Shown here one piece after another: positions 35,809-44,666 of a stretch of DNA of 64,000 nt. The position numbers and the translations under genes are program-made. Source of the DNA: Niabella ginsenosidivorans. GTDB lineage: Bacteria > Bacteroidota > Bacteroidia > Chitinophagales > Chitinophagaceae. Under the pieces are notes generated by a model that was not told where the DNA came from, made no database searches, and worked only from the letters and a program-made list of their open reading frames with translations. Location: positions 186,001 through 250,000 of the forward strand of contig NZ_CP015772.1 in the NCBI RefSeq assembly GCF_001654455.1. Reading direction: 5' to 3'. Positions within the stretch are counted from its first letter, which is position 1, and the number at the start of each line of letters is the position of its first letter.

Positions 35809-35980
35809 GTCATGCTGAGTTTTCCATTTGTAAAAACAAGATCATCCGAAAGTTCGGATGAGGCAATAACAATTATTCTTACGGGGTCCACCCTGAAGAT
35901 GTCATCCCGGACTTGTTCCGGGGTCCCGATTAGCAATAAATAGATACCGAAACAATTCCGAACTATCGGAACGGCATGAC
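35809..35980. repeat. Palindromic mosaic repeat with GTCATGC/GCATGAC ends
   Basis: A 172-base stretch with 7-bp inverted ends (GTCATGC and GCATGAC) and internal palindromes: CATCCGAAAGTTCGGATG, a CCCGGACTTGTTCCGGG unit, and TTCCGAACTATCGGAA. It has the look of the palindromic MITE/REP-like elements found in many Bacteroidota genomes. No coding capacity. Confidence 0.65.
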
Positions 35981-36195
35981 AAAAAAGAAGGATTGATTTT
36001 CAAAACAATAACACATCTGGCATTGGCAGCGGAGTGTAACGCAGCCGAAACATCTCTGGATAATCGGTTGATCTTAGCAATCAGGAGACCCTTCCGCTTT
36101 CAGCGGAATACGGCCAGGGTAACAAATACTATAATACTTACCATTAACAGGCACAAATAAGAGGAAAGGTAAGTTCTTTAAATCCGAACATTCGG

Positions 36196-36333
36196 ATGAC
36201 AAGTAGCACTGTCAGGCAGAGCTTGACGAAACCTCGGACGATGGATATTAATGTCCTTCGTCAGGCTCGTCCGACCGGGTCATCCGGGCGGGCTTAGGAC
36301 GACATTGATTTTCATATTTAAACCACTTGTCAT
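36196..36333. repeat. MITE-like repeat R1, copy 1
   Basis: A 138-base element with ends ATGACAAGTAG and CCACTTGTCAT. It is the longer relative of the element at 57093-57205: shared blocks are GGCAGAGCTTGACGAA, GATATTAATGTCCTTCGTCA and AGGACGACATTGATTTT. Copy 1 carries an extra block of about 27 bases in the middle (GTCCGACCGGGTCATCCGGG and on). Inside, GAGCTTGACGAA and TTCGTCAGGCTC are partly complementary. Confidence 0.8.
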
Positions 36334-36762
36334 TAGCAGCAGTTTGACGAAGCCTAATCAAGTGAAATTTATTATGGACTAAAGCATTAGGACTAAGTTG
36401 CCGGAGCATTAAAAATCCCTAAAAGCAGCTGGATCTATTTTTGGATAAGGTATTCTCACCACCCGGATTTCCAGGAAGAACCAAAAGAAAGGGCCCGTGC
36501 TCTTCAATATTCCCGCAGAACAACGCAAACAACCATCTATCTGCGCTTCCGTTAATGGCGGAAGTCTGCGTTGCGAAGGTTCGGAACAGCAGGACATAAC
36601 ACACAAGTGAAACTCATTGCAGGCTAACAAAAAAAGCGTTGTGTCTTCGGGAAACTTTTCGGCCTGATTAAAATGTCACTTCCGTATGAGAAGAAGGATC
36701 CCGCTTTCAGATGGTTCGTATACATCTCCTGTTACTCTACTTTGCTGCGTCCGGAATGGATA
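36334..36762. other. Intergenic stretch without recognised content
   Basis: About 430 bases between the R1 repeat and the PstS-like gene. Short open frames exist on the minus strand (36409-36630) but have no recognisable sequence, no plausible start context and no family pattern. I see no RNA gene or strong hairpin in it. It may be degraded coding DNA. Confidence 0.4.
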
Positions 36763-37731
36763 CTAATCCGGAAGAAAGCCGCACTCTGCAATGGTTGGTT
36801 TTGCATGTTGCGATTGTAACCATTCATATAATTTATAAGCCATTGTGTTGTGATCTAAATCAGAACGGATAATGACATATAATTTAGTTATAAAAGGATA
36901 TGTTCCGTTTGCAATCGTTTTTTCACTGGGAAAAATATTGTCAATGGCTATTTTGGGTACTTCACTGTCCGGCACCCGCGCTTGTAAATTTTTATAGTTA
37001 TTGAATGTATAGCATATGGCATTCTCAAAATTACGCACTTCAGTAAAAACACCCGCCATGCCTCCTATGGCGCTTTCCGGAAAATCGGCTGGTTCCATGC
37101 CGTCCATTACAAGGCTTCTGAACACCTCTTCACTACCTGAATTGCGCGGTCGGGTAAATACTTTTATCGCTGCATTTTTGCCACCTATCTGAGACCAGTT
37201 AATTATTTCGCCGGTATATATTTTCCGGATCTGATCTGCCGTAAGCGATTTTACGGGATTGTTTTTGTTCAAAACAAATACAAAAGCATCAGAAGCTATT
37301 GGAGTTTCTGTTAGTATGATTCCGGCCGCTTCCGCGTAAGCTTTCTCTTCCGGAGAAGCGGTGCTGCTCGTTATGATTATATCCGCATTACCATTAATCA
37401 GGTTCAGAAATGCGGTGTGGGTTTTGGAACTTTTTATTTTTTCACTGAAAAAGGGCCAGCGCTCCTTTGGTATTTTATCATACACAGGATGTATGCTCCA
37501 TTCTATAAACGTATCCGCTCCACTCCACTTATAAGGCACGCTCAATTGTTTGCAGGCCACCATCATATTCAGTACATAGGAAGACGTAGATCCATCTACT
37601 TTCGGATAATTTTCAAATGAAATACCATCGATTCCAATAAAATGCTCTTTTGCAGGTTTTTCTTTGCTGCAAGCTGCGTCAATGACTATGGCCAGTAAAA
37701 TCATTACTGTACATACATTCAATCGTTTCAT
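36763..37731 (-). CDS. PstS-like phosphate-binding lipoprotein, orphan
   Basis: A 322-residue protein with a signal peptide and lipobox ending at Cys21 (IDAAC). The periplasmic-binding fold of PstS type is indicated by VDGSTSSYVLN near the N-terminus, DIIITSSTASPEEKAYA, the FVFVLNKNNPVKSLTADQIRKIYTGEIINWSQIGG block and RNSGSEEVF, which provide phosphate contacts in PstS. No pstC, pstA or pstB is nearby; many Bacteroidota have such stand-alone members, whose ligand may not be phosphate. It lies inside a repeat-rich zone and has a good promoter upstream. Confidence 0.85.
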   Translation of the reverse strand: MKRLNVCTVMILLAIVIDAACSKEKPAKEHFIGIDGISFENYPKVDGSTSSYVLNMMVACKQLSVPYKWSGADTFIEWSIHPVYDKIPKERWPFFSEKIKSSKTHTAFLNLINGNADIIITSSTASPEEKAYAEAAGIILTETPIASDAFVFVLNKNNPVKSLTADQIRKIYTGEIINWSQIGGKNAAIKVFTRPRNSGSEEVFRSLVMDGMEPADFPESAIGGMAGVFTEVRNFENAICYTFNNYKNLQARVPDSEVPKIAIDNIFPSEKTIANGTYPFITKLYVIIRSDLDHNTMAYKLYEWLQSQHAKPTIAECGFLPD

Positions 37732-37769
37732 ATTTTATGCCCCGTTTATTGTTAAATCTTTCGCTGAAA

Positions 37770-37803
37770 CAAAAGTAATACCAATTGTGAAGGTGACCCC
37801 AAA
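37770..37803 (-). promoter_or_regulatory. Promoter of the PstS-like gene
   Basis: On the minus strand TTTG (37800-37803) - 22 bases - TACTTTTG (37770-37777), close to the full Bacteroidota consensus, 38 bases upstream of the ATG at 37731. Confidence 0.6.
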
Positions 37804-37811
37804 GCCCTTTT

Positions 37812-37886
37812 GTCATGCTGCATTTATTTCAGCATCTAAAATAACGATTGCTTGTCAACAGATTCTGAAAAAGGTTCAGAACGACA
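37812..37886. repeat. Dispersed palindromic repeat R2, copy 1
   Basis: A 75-base element starting GTCATGCTG, with CAGCATCTAAAA, TTGTCAACAGATTCTGAA and GTTCAGAACGACA. The last three blocks recur in reverse orientation at 61207-61265 (GTCGTTCTGAAC, CAGAATCTATTGACAA, TTTTAGATGCTGAT). The end TTCTGAAAAAGGTTCAGAA forms a hairpin. Confidence 0.75.
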
Positions 37887-38210
37887 ATCTGTTATAAACC
37901 GACTTTTTGGTTATCCCCTATTCCGAGCTATCGGAAGCATTATACCAGAAACAGTTGGACTGTTGCTTAATGACAAACAGTATAATTCCCTGTTTCCTGT
38001 TGTTTATTGCCTTAATATAACCGGATAATATAATTATCTCAAAACAGAGGCTTATCGTCAATCTCTTTCCTGACCTGTAAATCATTTCCCCGGCACATAT
38101 TTACTTTAGAGCAATTAATGCTTATTCCCCGGGAGTGCCACCGGAGTACCACCAAAATGTTCTGAGTCATTCATACAGCGCAGGTCATTTGCTGAGTCCA
38201 TGTTAATAGG
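37887..38210. other. Intergenic stretch with two small hairpins
   Basis: About 320 bases. AACCGACTTTTTGGTT and TTCCGAGCTATCGGAA are small inverted repeats near the R2 element. The rest has no supportable gene on either strand; it contains the 3' side of the minus-strand rhamnosidase gene but no canonical terminator that I can see. Confidence 0.4.
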
Positions 38211-40874
38211 TTATAATTTTTGTAGTTGTATGGAATACGTACCGGATGACAGCTCATAGCTGCCATCTTTATTAGGTGCGCCCGGCATTTTTGAGGCTTC
38301 TTTCAGTTTCCATTCCCGGGGAATATAAAATGTTGCTGTGCTGTTGGCCGGGATCACAACTTCAAAATGCACGGAACGGCCTGTTTGCCTCCAGGAAGAG
38401 CGGATGAGCCCCTGTGGCCCGTAGTAAGAGGCTTTGAACCGGCTAAGGCCTGTAACAAAATTGGGTTTCAGCAGAATGTGCTTAAAACCGGGCAGGTCAG
38501 CATCAGGGAAAATACCACCTAATGCCTTATACAGCCAGGCACCGATATCGCCAAACATAATATGGTTTAAGGAAGCATCATTCTTTGCGTCTACTTTCCA
38601 GTTCTCATAAAGCGTAGTGGCTCCGTTCTCCATCCACCATCCCCAGGAGGGATATGTTTTCCTTGAGGCCAGCTGGTAGGCAAGGTCTGCATAGCCATTT
38701 TCGCTTAAAACATTCAGTACTGCTTTAGCGCCCAATATGCCTACGTCTAACTGCATGCCGTCCTTTCTCACTTTCTCTGCAAGGTTTGCCACCACCCTGG
38801 CTTTTATATTTTCCGGAACCACACCCCAGTATACCGGGGTGCTTAGCTCTGTTTGCAGCCCGCTTCCATAAATGCCGGTTGTGGTGTTCAGATATTTTTT
38901 GTTGATGGCATTTTTTATTTTTTCTGCCAGGGCTGAATAGTTGTTCTCATCTTCTGTTTTGCCCAGTAGTTTTGCAGCTTTTGCAAGTATAGTTGCATCC
39001 GCATAATAATATAAGGAAGAGGTTAACTCAACCGGTGATTTGGACTTCACAGGTACCCAATCGCCAAGCCCCCAGGTGGTTAATCCCCCCGGATAAAGAT
39101 CATTGATGTGGCTTACATAAGACCTTATGTTTTCATAGTTGTCTTTCAGTGGTTTCAGATCCCCGTAAAATTCATATAATGTCCAGGGAATAACGGCGAT
39201 GGTGCTTGTCCAGTCGGGCCCGTTCCCCCATTCATATCCCCAGCCGCCGGTGGGTATAATAGAGGGAAGCACCCCGTTAGGCTGCTGCTCATCCCGGTGA
39301 TCTGCCAGCCATTTTTCATACACGGTAATGCCGTTAAAATTATAAAGCCCTGTTTGCAGCGCAATAATGGCATCGCCGGTCCAGCCGTTCTTTTCGCGTT
39401 GCGGGCAATCTGTCGGATAACCAAACAGATTGGATAAGTAGGAATTGTTAGTTGCCTGCCATATTTTATTGATCAGCAGATCGCTGGTTTGCAGCTGACC
39501 GATTTCCGGAACAGCACTATGCATAAAATAGCCGGTCAGGCTGTTTTTGTCCAGCTGAACAGGAGCGCTGCTGACTACTTCTACATACTGAAACCCTTTG
39601 TAATTAAAACGGGGTTTAAAGGTTTCGGTACCGGCGCCCTTAAGAATAAAAATATCTGTCTGGAAAGGGTCGCTGTCATCTGTAGGGCGATAATGCACAT
39701 CAATATTGGAAAGATCTGTATGGCCGGAAGGATGGATCTTTTCCGCATGGATCAACCGGATAATGGTACCAGCCTTCCCCGAAACAGTCAACTCACTGAT
39801 GCCTGCAATGTTCCTTCCCAGATCAAATACATAATTGGTATCGCTGAATTTTTTTACTGCTTTTGCCGGAATTTTTTCTACAGCACGAATGGGGTATAAG
39901 GTCTGGGCCACGATGTGCCCGGAAGGAGCGGATCTTATAATGACCGGCTTCCAGGTAGTGTCCACAAAATCAGCCCTGTTCCATCCTGGTATTTCCAGCC
40001 GCGCATCATAATGCTCACCGGTATAAATGCTGTTGAATATAACAGGACTTAATGCTGTTTTCCAGCTTTTATCAGAAGTAATTGTTTCAATGCTTCCATC
40101 AGCATAGGTAATGCGGAGGTCTAAACAGAAAGCCGGCCGGTTGCGCCAGGGTGCTTTATGAAAATCCCATACGGCGGTAGACTGATGATTGTACCAGCCA
40201 TTCCCTAATAAAAGCCCTATTGCATTGTTACCGGATTGCAGCTCATTCGTTACATCATAGGTTACATAAAGATTTCTTCGGTCAAAACGTGTATACATAG
40301 GATCCAGCTGATGATCGCCGATTTTTTTGCCATTAATGGAAAGCTCATATAACCCCGCTGCTGCAATATATACTCTTGCTGATTTTATGGCTTTGCCAAG
40401 CATAAATGATTTTCTGAAATAGGGGGCAGGCTTCAGGTGAATGTCTGTACCATCACTGATCCAGCTGCCCTTCCAGTTCTGTTTTTGCAGCATGCCTGTT
40501 TCAAAAGAAGCAGTTGCTGACGGCTGATAAGGATGATTATCTTTATCAGTAAGCAGTACCTTCCAGGTATATTTTGTAAACGGCTCCAGGGCTTTGCCTG
40601 CATAGGTAACAAGATGATCGCCTGATGCAATTGGTCCGGAGTCCCATATTGTTTCGCCGTTTTCCTTATACACGATTACCTGGTAACTGGTCTGCCGGGC
40701 ACCCCGGGTATCATCAAGCAGCACCCAGCTGAAACGTGGCTGGAGATTATCAATACCCAGGGGATTTTGCAAATGTTCACATTGCAGATCATCTGCCCTC
40801 CCGGGTGATTGTGCCTTTACAATAACAGGAACAGCGGCAAAGATCCACACCAGGCAATAAATGATTCGATTCAT
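38211..40874 (-). CDS. Alpha-L-rhamnosidase, GH78 family, secreted
   Basis: An 887-residue exported glycoside hydrolase that removes terminal alpha-L-rhamnose from plant or bacterial glycans. It has a signal peptide (1-21, ending IVKAQ), an N-terminal Ig-like and beta-sandwich region (to about 300), the rhamnosidase concanavalin-like domain, a (alpha/alpha)6 barrel from about 440 with DCPQREKNGWTGDA (general acid region) and WWMENGATTLYENW (general base), and a C-terminal beta domain. Length is typical. It faces away from the ECF sigma gene 372 bases off, so it is near, but not in, the SusCD locus. A 16-bp motif shared with the acyltransferase gene lies 30 bases upstream. Confidence 0.92.
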   Translation of the reverse strand: MNRIIYCLVWIFAAVPVIVKAQSPGRADDLQCEHLQNPLGIDNLQPRFSWVLLDDTRGARQTSYQVIVYKENGETIWDSGPIASGDHLVTYAGKALEPFTKYTWKVLLTDKDNHPYQPSATASFETGMLQKQNWKGSWISDGTDIHLKPAPYFRKSFMLGKAIKSARVYIAAAGLYELSINGKKIGDHQLDPMYTRFDRRNLYVTYDVTNELQSGNNAIGLLLGNGWYNHQSTAVWDFHKAPWRNRPAFCLDLRITYADGSIETITSDKSWKTALSPVIFNSIYTGEHYDARLEIPGWNRADFVDTTWKPVIIRSAPSGHIVAQTLYPIRAVEKIPAKAVKKFSDTNYVFDLGRNIAGISELTVSGKAGTIIRLIHAEKIHPSGHTDLSNIDVHYRPTDDSDPFQTDIFILKGAGTETFKPRFNYKGFQYVEVVSSAPVQLDKNSLTGYFMHSAVPEIGQLQTSDLLINKIWQATNNSYLSNLFGYPTDCPQREKNGWTGDAIIALQTGLYNFNGITVYEKWLADHRDEQQPNGVLPSIIPTGGWGYEWGNGPDWTSTIAVIPWTLYEFYGDLKPLKDNYENIRSYVSHINDLYPGGLTTWGLGDWVPVKSKSPVELTSSLYYYADATILAKAAKLLGKTEDENNYSALAEKIKNAINKKYLNTTTGIYGSGLQTELSTPVYWGVVPENIKARVVANLAEKVRKDGMQLDVGILGAKAVLNVLSENGYADLAYQLASRKTYPSWGWWMENGATTLYENWKVDAKNDASLNHIMFGDIGAWLYKALGGIFPDADLPGFKHILLKPNFVTGLSRFKASYYGPQGLIRSSWRQTGRSVHFEVVIPANSTATFYIPREWKLKEASKMPGAPNKDGSYELSSGTYSIQLQKL

Positions 40875-41246
40875 AGTGGCAATGTTATTTTATAATTTCT
40901 TGGAACAGTTAAAGTACAATGATAATAAATGTCTTTCTAAAATTATATTTTCAGGATGGTACAGGATGGTTGGCCCGGCAATATTGCTTAACTTAACCAA
41001 CGGTTAGTAACAGCTTTATTTATAACGGTTGCCATTTTATTGATCTGTACGTTTATCAGGAAGGAATGTTTTTGGCCGGCATCGCAGGCCCGTGATTGCT
41101 TTTCAACAGATAGAACGATTGCATTATTGCATAAGATAAAGGACTTCCTGAAAAATTAAGGCAAATGTAATATACCACAAGAGGACTGTTTGTGGAAATA
41201 CTGCGAACTTGCCCGGATGCTGTTAAAAGTATTAAACTTGTAATAG
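40875..41246. other. Divergent intergenic region between GH78 and the ECF sigma gene
   Basis: 372 bases. On the minus strand TTGTACTTTAACTGTT (40904-40919) repeats the 16-mer found before the acyltransferase gene at 6.4 kb and is a likely promoter part for GH78. Toward the sigma gene the sequence is A/T-rich; I see no perfect TAnnTTTG. No small gene or RNA is recognisable. Confidence 0.45.
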
Positions 41247-41810
41247 ATGCTTTCTGATTTTGAGATAAGAATCAACATGGAGCGCGTGGCTCTTTTTGAA
41301 AAGCAGGATGCTTTTGAGCTGTTGTTTAAACATTTCTATGAACGTTTAAAACGTTTTGCCCTGTCTATTGTAAAAACAAATGAGGCCGCAGAGGATGTAG
41401 TGGCTGAAGTATTTCTTGTTCTCTGGAACAACCGGGCCCGCTTGCTGGATATTAAAAATCTGAACAGCTATCTGTATATCATTACAAAAAACCTGTCGAT
41501 CAGGGAATTGAGCAAAACCAGGTCCATCCGTTTTTTTTCGGTAAATGATATGGAGTTGCAGTTGATTCCTGCTGTTGAAAAAAACCCGGAGGAGTCGCTG
41601 TTGAATAATGAAATGATACGGCAATATGAGAAGGCTGTCGAGCAGTTGCCGCCCCGCTGTAAATTGATCTATTTGCTTGTAAAGCAGGAGCAGCTGCGCT
41701 ATAAGGAGATCGCCTCGATCCTTAATATTTCTGTCAAAACGATTGACGCCCAAATGGCTATTGCTACCCGGCGTATAACAAAAGCAGTACGCTTTGAGAT
41801 GATCGGTTAA
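41247..41810 (+). CDS. FecI-like ECF sigma factor
   Basis: A 187-residue sigma factor of the Bacteroidota ECF expansion that works with FecR-type anti-sigma factors and STN-containing SusC receptors. Region 2 (about 25-90: DAFELLFKHFYERLKRFALSIV, EDVVAEVFLVLWNNR) and region 4 (about 130-185: LPPRCKLIYLLVKQEQLRYKEIASIL, SVKTIDAQMAIATRRI) are complete. The start could also be ATG 41277 (MERVALF), which is nearer the family start. Its partner FecR is 2.9 kb downstream, after a quinoprotein gene, whereas the two are normally adjacent. Confidence 0.92.
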   Translation: MLSDFEIRINMERVALFEKQDAFELLFKHFYERLKRFALSIVKTNEAAEDVVAEVFLVLWNNRARLLDIKNLNSYLYIITKNLSIRELSKTRSIRFFSVNDMELQLIPAVEKNPEESLLNNEMIRQYEKAVEQLPPRCKLIYLLVKQEQLRYKEIASILNISVKTIDAQMAIATRRITKAVRFEMIG

Positions 41811-41936
41811 TAGGAATCATTTAGTAAGGCTTTAATTATAAACCCGTCTGTAGTGCTGCTATCGGGCTTTCGTTGCGTCGCACTCTTCAACTGTTGTGCT
41901 ACTATTCAACAACATCCCTGTATTGTTTGGGAATTG

Positions 41937-42215
41937 CTATAGTGATGAAGAGGCGTAGCCTCGGCCAAATGTGTTAGCTACGAACTGAAGTTCGTAGCTA
42001 AGATGACAATAATAAAACGGAGAGCTGTAGGCTCGGAGCATAAGTAAACGACAATTGCCGGCAGGAATGAAAAGTAGAGCAACCATTTGTGGCGGCAGAA
42101 GATGGAAGTGATGCGGCAGTTCAACAGCAAACCTGATGAAGTATGATGGTTTTGCTGTTATGCCGTTGGTGTCTTTCCCTCGCGCATAGGCTGTGCTCAA
42201 CACCAACGGTAGCGG
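41937..42215. repeat. Cluster of palindromes between the sigma gene and the quinoprotein gene
   Basis: Four inverted repeats follow one another: AGGCGTAGCCT; a perfect 13-bp stem TTAGCTACGAACT / AGTTCGTAGCTAA with a 2-base loop at 41974-42001; AACAGCAAACC (42123-42133) against GGTTTTGCTGTT (42148-42159); and CCGTTGGTGT (42163-42172) against ACACCAACGG (42200-42209). No gene is supported here. It looks like several REP-like elements landed in the sigma-fecR gap. Confidence 0.75.
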
Positions 42216-42233
42216 AATTTTTTTTTGAGAGCA

Positions 42234-42253
42234 TTTAGGGGATTTTTATTTGC
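42234..42253 (+). promoter_or_regulatory. Putative ECF-dependent promoter element, copy 1 (quinoprotein)
   Basis: TTTAGGGGATTTTTATTTGC, repeated with one base changed upstream of fecR at 44647-44666. It starts 49 bases before the ATG at 42283; the fecR copy starts 50 bases before its ATG. The sequence after it (GCATACCGCTCC, TATAAGGA) also resembles the fecR copy (GCTGCCTGCTCA, TAATAAGA). Confidence 0.6.
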
Positions 42254-42282
42254 ATACCGCTCCTATAAGGAAATAAACGGGT

Positions 42283-42468
42283 ATGCAGCTTGCCATTCAT
42301 AATTGTAAACGGATCAGGATCTCCTTTTTAAAAGAAATTATCGGGGGCGGGTATGTAAAAGAACCCCTGGTGCTTACGGACTTTGCCTCAGCCGGAAATA
42401 CCTGGGATGCAACTTCCGCCTGTTTAACCTGGTTCATTAATCCTAAAGACCCCTCAAAAGACAGATGA
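42283..42468 (+). CDS. Small open reading frame coupled to the quinoprotein gene
   Basis: 61 codons, MQLAIHNCKRIRISFLKEIIG to SKDR, no family recognised. It starts 30 bases after the putative ECF-type element, exactly where fecR starts after its copy, and its TGA overlaps the next ATG as ATGA. That placement suggests it is translated. The sequence has no signal peptide and no membrane segment. It may be a leader for coupled translation or the remnant of a gene displaced when this block moved between sigma and fecR. Confidence 0.4.
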   Translation: MQLAIHNCKRIRISFLKEIIGGGYVKEPLVLTDFASAGNTWDATSACLTWFINPKDPSKDR

Positions 42469-44639
42469 TCCCGTTTCGCAAAGAATTTATCCGTATTGCC
42501 AGGCTGCTCCCTGTTATTGTGCTGGCATTCTGTTCCTGTAAGAACGATTCAACTGATTATACAAAATGGGAAAACTATGCAGGTACCAAAGACGGCATGC
42601 GTTACAGTTCCCTGGACCAGGTGGATACCGCTAATGTGGCCAACTTGCAGGAAGTATGGCGGTTCAGTACGCATGATAAGGATACACTGGGCAGGAGCCA
42701 GATCCAATGCAACCCGATAGTGGTGAACGGGATCCTGTATGGCGTTTCACCGGCTTCAAAATTATTTGCCTTGGATGCGGCAACCGGTAAACCCCGCTGG
42801 ATATTTGATCCGGCCGGAAAAGATCCGGATAACGGGGGACAAAAGCAGGGAAGCTTTAACATCTGCCGGGGAGTAACCTATTGGACGGATGGGAGCGATA
42901 GCAGGATCTTTTACAATGTGGGAAAAAAGATAATGGCTATTGAAGCCGGCACAGGTAAGCTGATCAGGAGCTTTGGGCATAATGGCTGGATTGATCTTTC
43001 AGAGCACCTGGGGCGGGATGCAGGCCCCAGCCCTTATGTTGTGGGTACCACTCCCGGTATTATTTATAAAGAACTGCTGATCGTTGGATCAAGGGTGTCA
43101 GAAACGGCTGATGCCGCCCCGGGCGATATACGCGCTTATGATGTGCGGAGCGGCAGCCTCCGCTGGACCTTTCACACCATTCCCCACCCCGGGGAAAAAG
43201 GCTATGAAACCTGGCCTGATAAAGAGGCCTGGAAAAAGCTAGGAGGCGCTAACTGCTGGGCCGGTATGTCGCTGGATGAGCAACGCAGAATTGTATATGT
43301 ACCTACAGGCTCAATAGCGGGCGATTTTTATGGAGGGATCAGGCAGGGTACCAATCTTTTTGCAAACAGCATTATTGCCTTAGATGCTTTAACCGGCAGC
43401 TATCTCTGGCATTACCAGACCGTGCATCATGATCTTTGGGACCGGGATCTGCCCGCAAACCCCAACCTGGTAACGGTGGAGGTGAACGGGAAAAAGATCG
43501 CAGCATTGGCGCAGATCACCAAGCAGGGAACCATTTTTTTGCTGGACAGGACAAACGGTAAACCGGTTTTTGAAATAAAGGAAATGCCTGTTTCTACAAA
43601 GGGATTGCCGGGAGAGGAGCCCTGGCCCACACAGCCGGTGCCCACGCTGCCGGAGCCTTTTGCACGGCAGTATTTTACTGCCGCAGATATTTTTAGTACC
43701 GATGAAGCCGGTAAGGCGGATTTAGCTGAAAAGTTCGGTAAAATCAGGTATCATGAGCAATTCGATCCGCCTTCAAAGGAAGGAAGCTGGATCTTCCCGG
43801 GCTTTGACGGGGGCGGTGAATGGGGCGGAGCTGCGGTTGACCCGGAATCATCAGTTCTGTATGTGTTCAGCAGCGAGCTTCCCTGGTCGCTTACCATGAC
43901 GGATATACCTGTGCAAAGCGCACCGGCCGGGGAACGTTTGTATAACCGGTATTGTGCTGCTTGTCACCGGCCCGACCTTCGGGGGGATGGCGCTTCATTT
44001 CCTTCGCTGGTAAATATTGCAGAACGGCTGACACCGGCAGTAATAAAAGGACTGATACGGCAGGGCCGTAACCGGATGCCTTCTTTTGCCAGTCTGCCGC
44101 CCGGAGAAATAGAGGCACTGGTTGCATATATTACGCATAAACAGGATAAGGAACCTGCATCGGATCCGCATGATCGTGCGCCGGGAGATTCCGGTAGTAT
44201 ACTGGATCAGGTTCCGTATATGATGACCGGCTACAACCAGTTTCTTGACAAAAACGGCTATCCCGGTATCCGGCCACCCTGGGGTACTTTAAATGCGGTG
44301 AATTTAAGCACTGGTAAACGGCTTTGGACGGTGCCGGTTGGGGAATACCCCGAACTTACCCGTAAAGGGATCCCGGTTACAGGAACAGAAGGATATGGCG
44401 GCCCGGTTGTTACAAAAGGCGGACTGGTATTTATTGCAGCATCCAGGGACAAAAAGATCCGCGCCTTTGACAAACGCAGCGGAAAACAGCTCTGGCAGGC
44501 GGACCTGCCGGCCGCGGGCTTTGCCACCCCCGCAACGTATATGGTGCAGGGCGTTCAGTACATCGTCATTGCCTGCGGTGGCGGCAAAATTGGCACAGTA
44601 TCCGGAGATGAGTATGTAGCATTTGCACTAAAAAAATAA
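42465..44639 (+). CDS. PQQ-type quinoprotein dehydrogenase with inserted c-type heme domain, lipoprotein
   Basis: A 724-residue exported protein. A lipobox (AFCSC, Cys23 or Cys25) follows the signal peptide. An eight-bladed PQQ-type propeller is spread over the chain (WENYAGTKDGMRYSSLDQV, KLFALDAATGKPRW, ending GGGKIGTVSGDEYVAFALKK). A cytochrome c domain is inserted at about 480-570 with the heme motif C497-A-A-C500-H501. This layout is that of periplasmic sugar or polyol dehydrogenases that pass electrons from PQQ to heme. It sits between the ECF sigma and fecR genes under a duplicated promoter-like element, which is unusual. Substrate unknown; aldose oxidation is the first guess. Confidence 0.9.
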   Translation: MIPFRKEFIRIARLLPVIVLAFCSCKNDSTDYTKWENYAGTKDGMRYSSLDQVDTANVANLQEVWRFSTHDKDTLGRSQIQCNPIVVNGILYGVSPASKLFALDAATGKPRWIFDPAGKDPDNGGQKQGSFNICRGVTYWTDGSDSRIFYNVGKKIMAIEAGTGKLIRSFGHNGWIDLSEHLGRDAGPSPYVVGTTPGIIYKELLIVGSRVSETADAAPGDIRAYDVRSGSLRWTFHTIPHPGEKGYETWPDKEAWKKLGGANCWAGMSLDEQRRIVYVPTGSIAGDFYGGIRQGTNLFANSIIALDALTGSYLWHYQTVHHDLWDRDLPANPNLVTVEVNGKKIAALAQITKQGTIFLLDRTNGKPVFEIKEMPVSTKGLPGEEPWPTQPVPTLPEPFARQYFTAADIFSTDEAGKADLAEKFGKIRYHEQFDPPSKEGSWIFPGFDGGGEWGGAAVDPESSVLYVFSSELPWSLTMTDIPVQSAPAGERLYNRYCAACHRPDLRGDGASFPSLVNIAERLTPAVIKGLIRQGRNRMPSFASLPPGEIEALVAYITHKQDKEPASDPHDRAPGDSGSILDQVPYMMTGYNQFLDKNGYPGIRPPWGTLNAVNLSTGKRLWTVPVGEYPELTRKGIPVTGTEGYGGPVVTKGGLVFIAASRDKKIRAFDKRSGKQLWQADLPAAGFATPATYMVQGVQYIVIACGGGKIGTVSGDEYVAFALKK

Positions 44640-44646
44640 AAAAGCC

Positions 44647-44666
44647 TTTAGGGGATTTTTATATGC
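44647..44666 (+). promoter_or_regulatory. Putative ECF-dependent promoter element, copy 2 (fecR)
   Basis: TTTAGGGGATTTTTATATGC, 19 of 20 bases identical to the element at 42234. Placed 50 bases before the fecR ATG, in the place where the sigma-to-fecR promoter usually lies. Confidence 0.6.

Noticed and set aside
36409-36630. Two overlapping minus-strand frames of 73 and 61 codons.
   Set aside because: No family pattern, in a stretch of repeat-rich DNA, and no promoter.
38110-38200. Short minus-strand frame with GGTPVALPG, seemingly a protein end.
   Set aside because: Too short and without a start context or family; probably chance.
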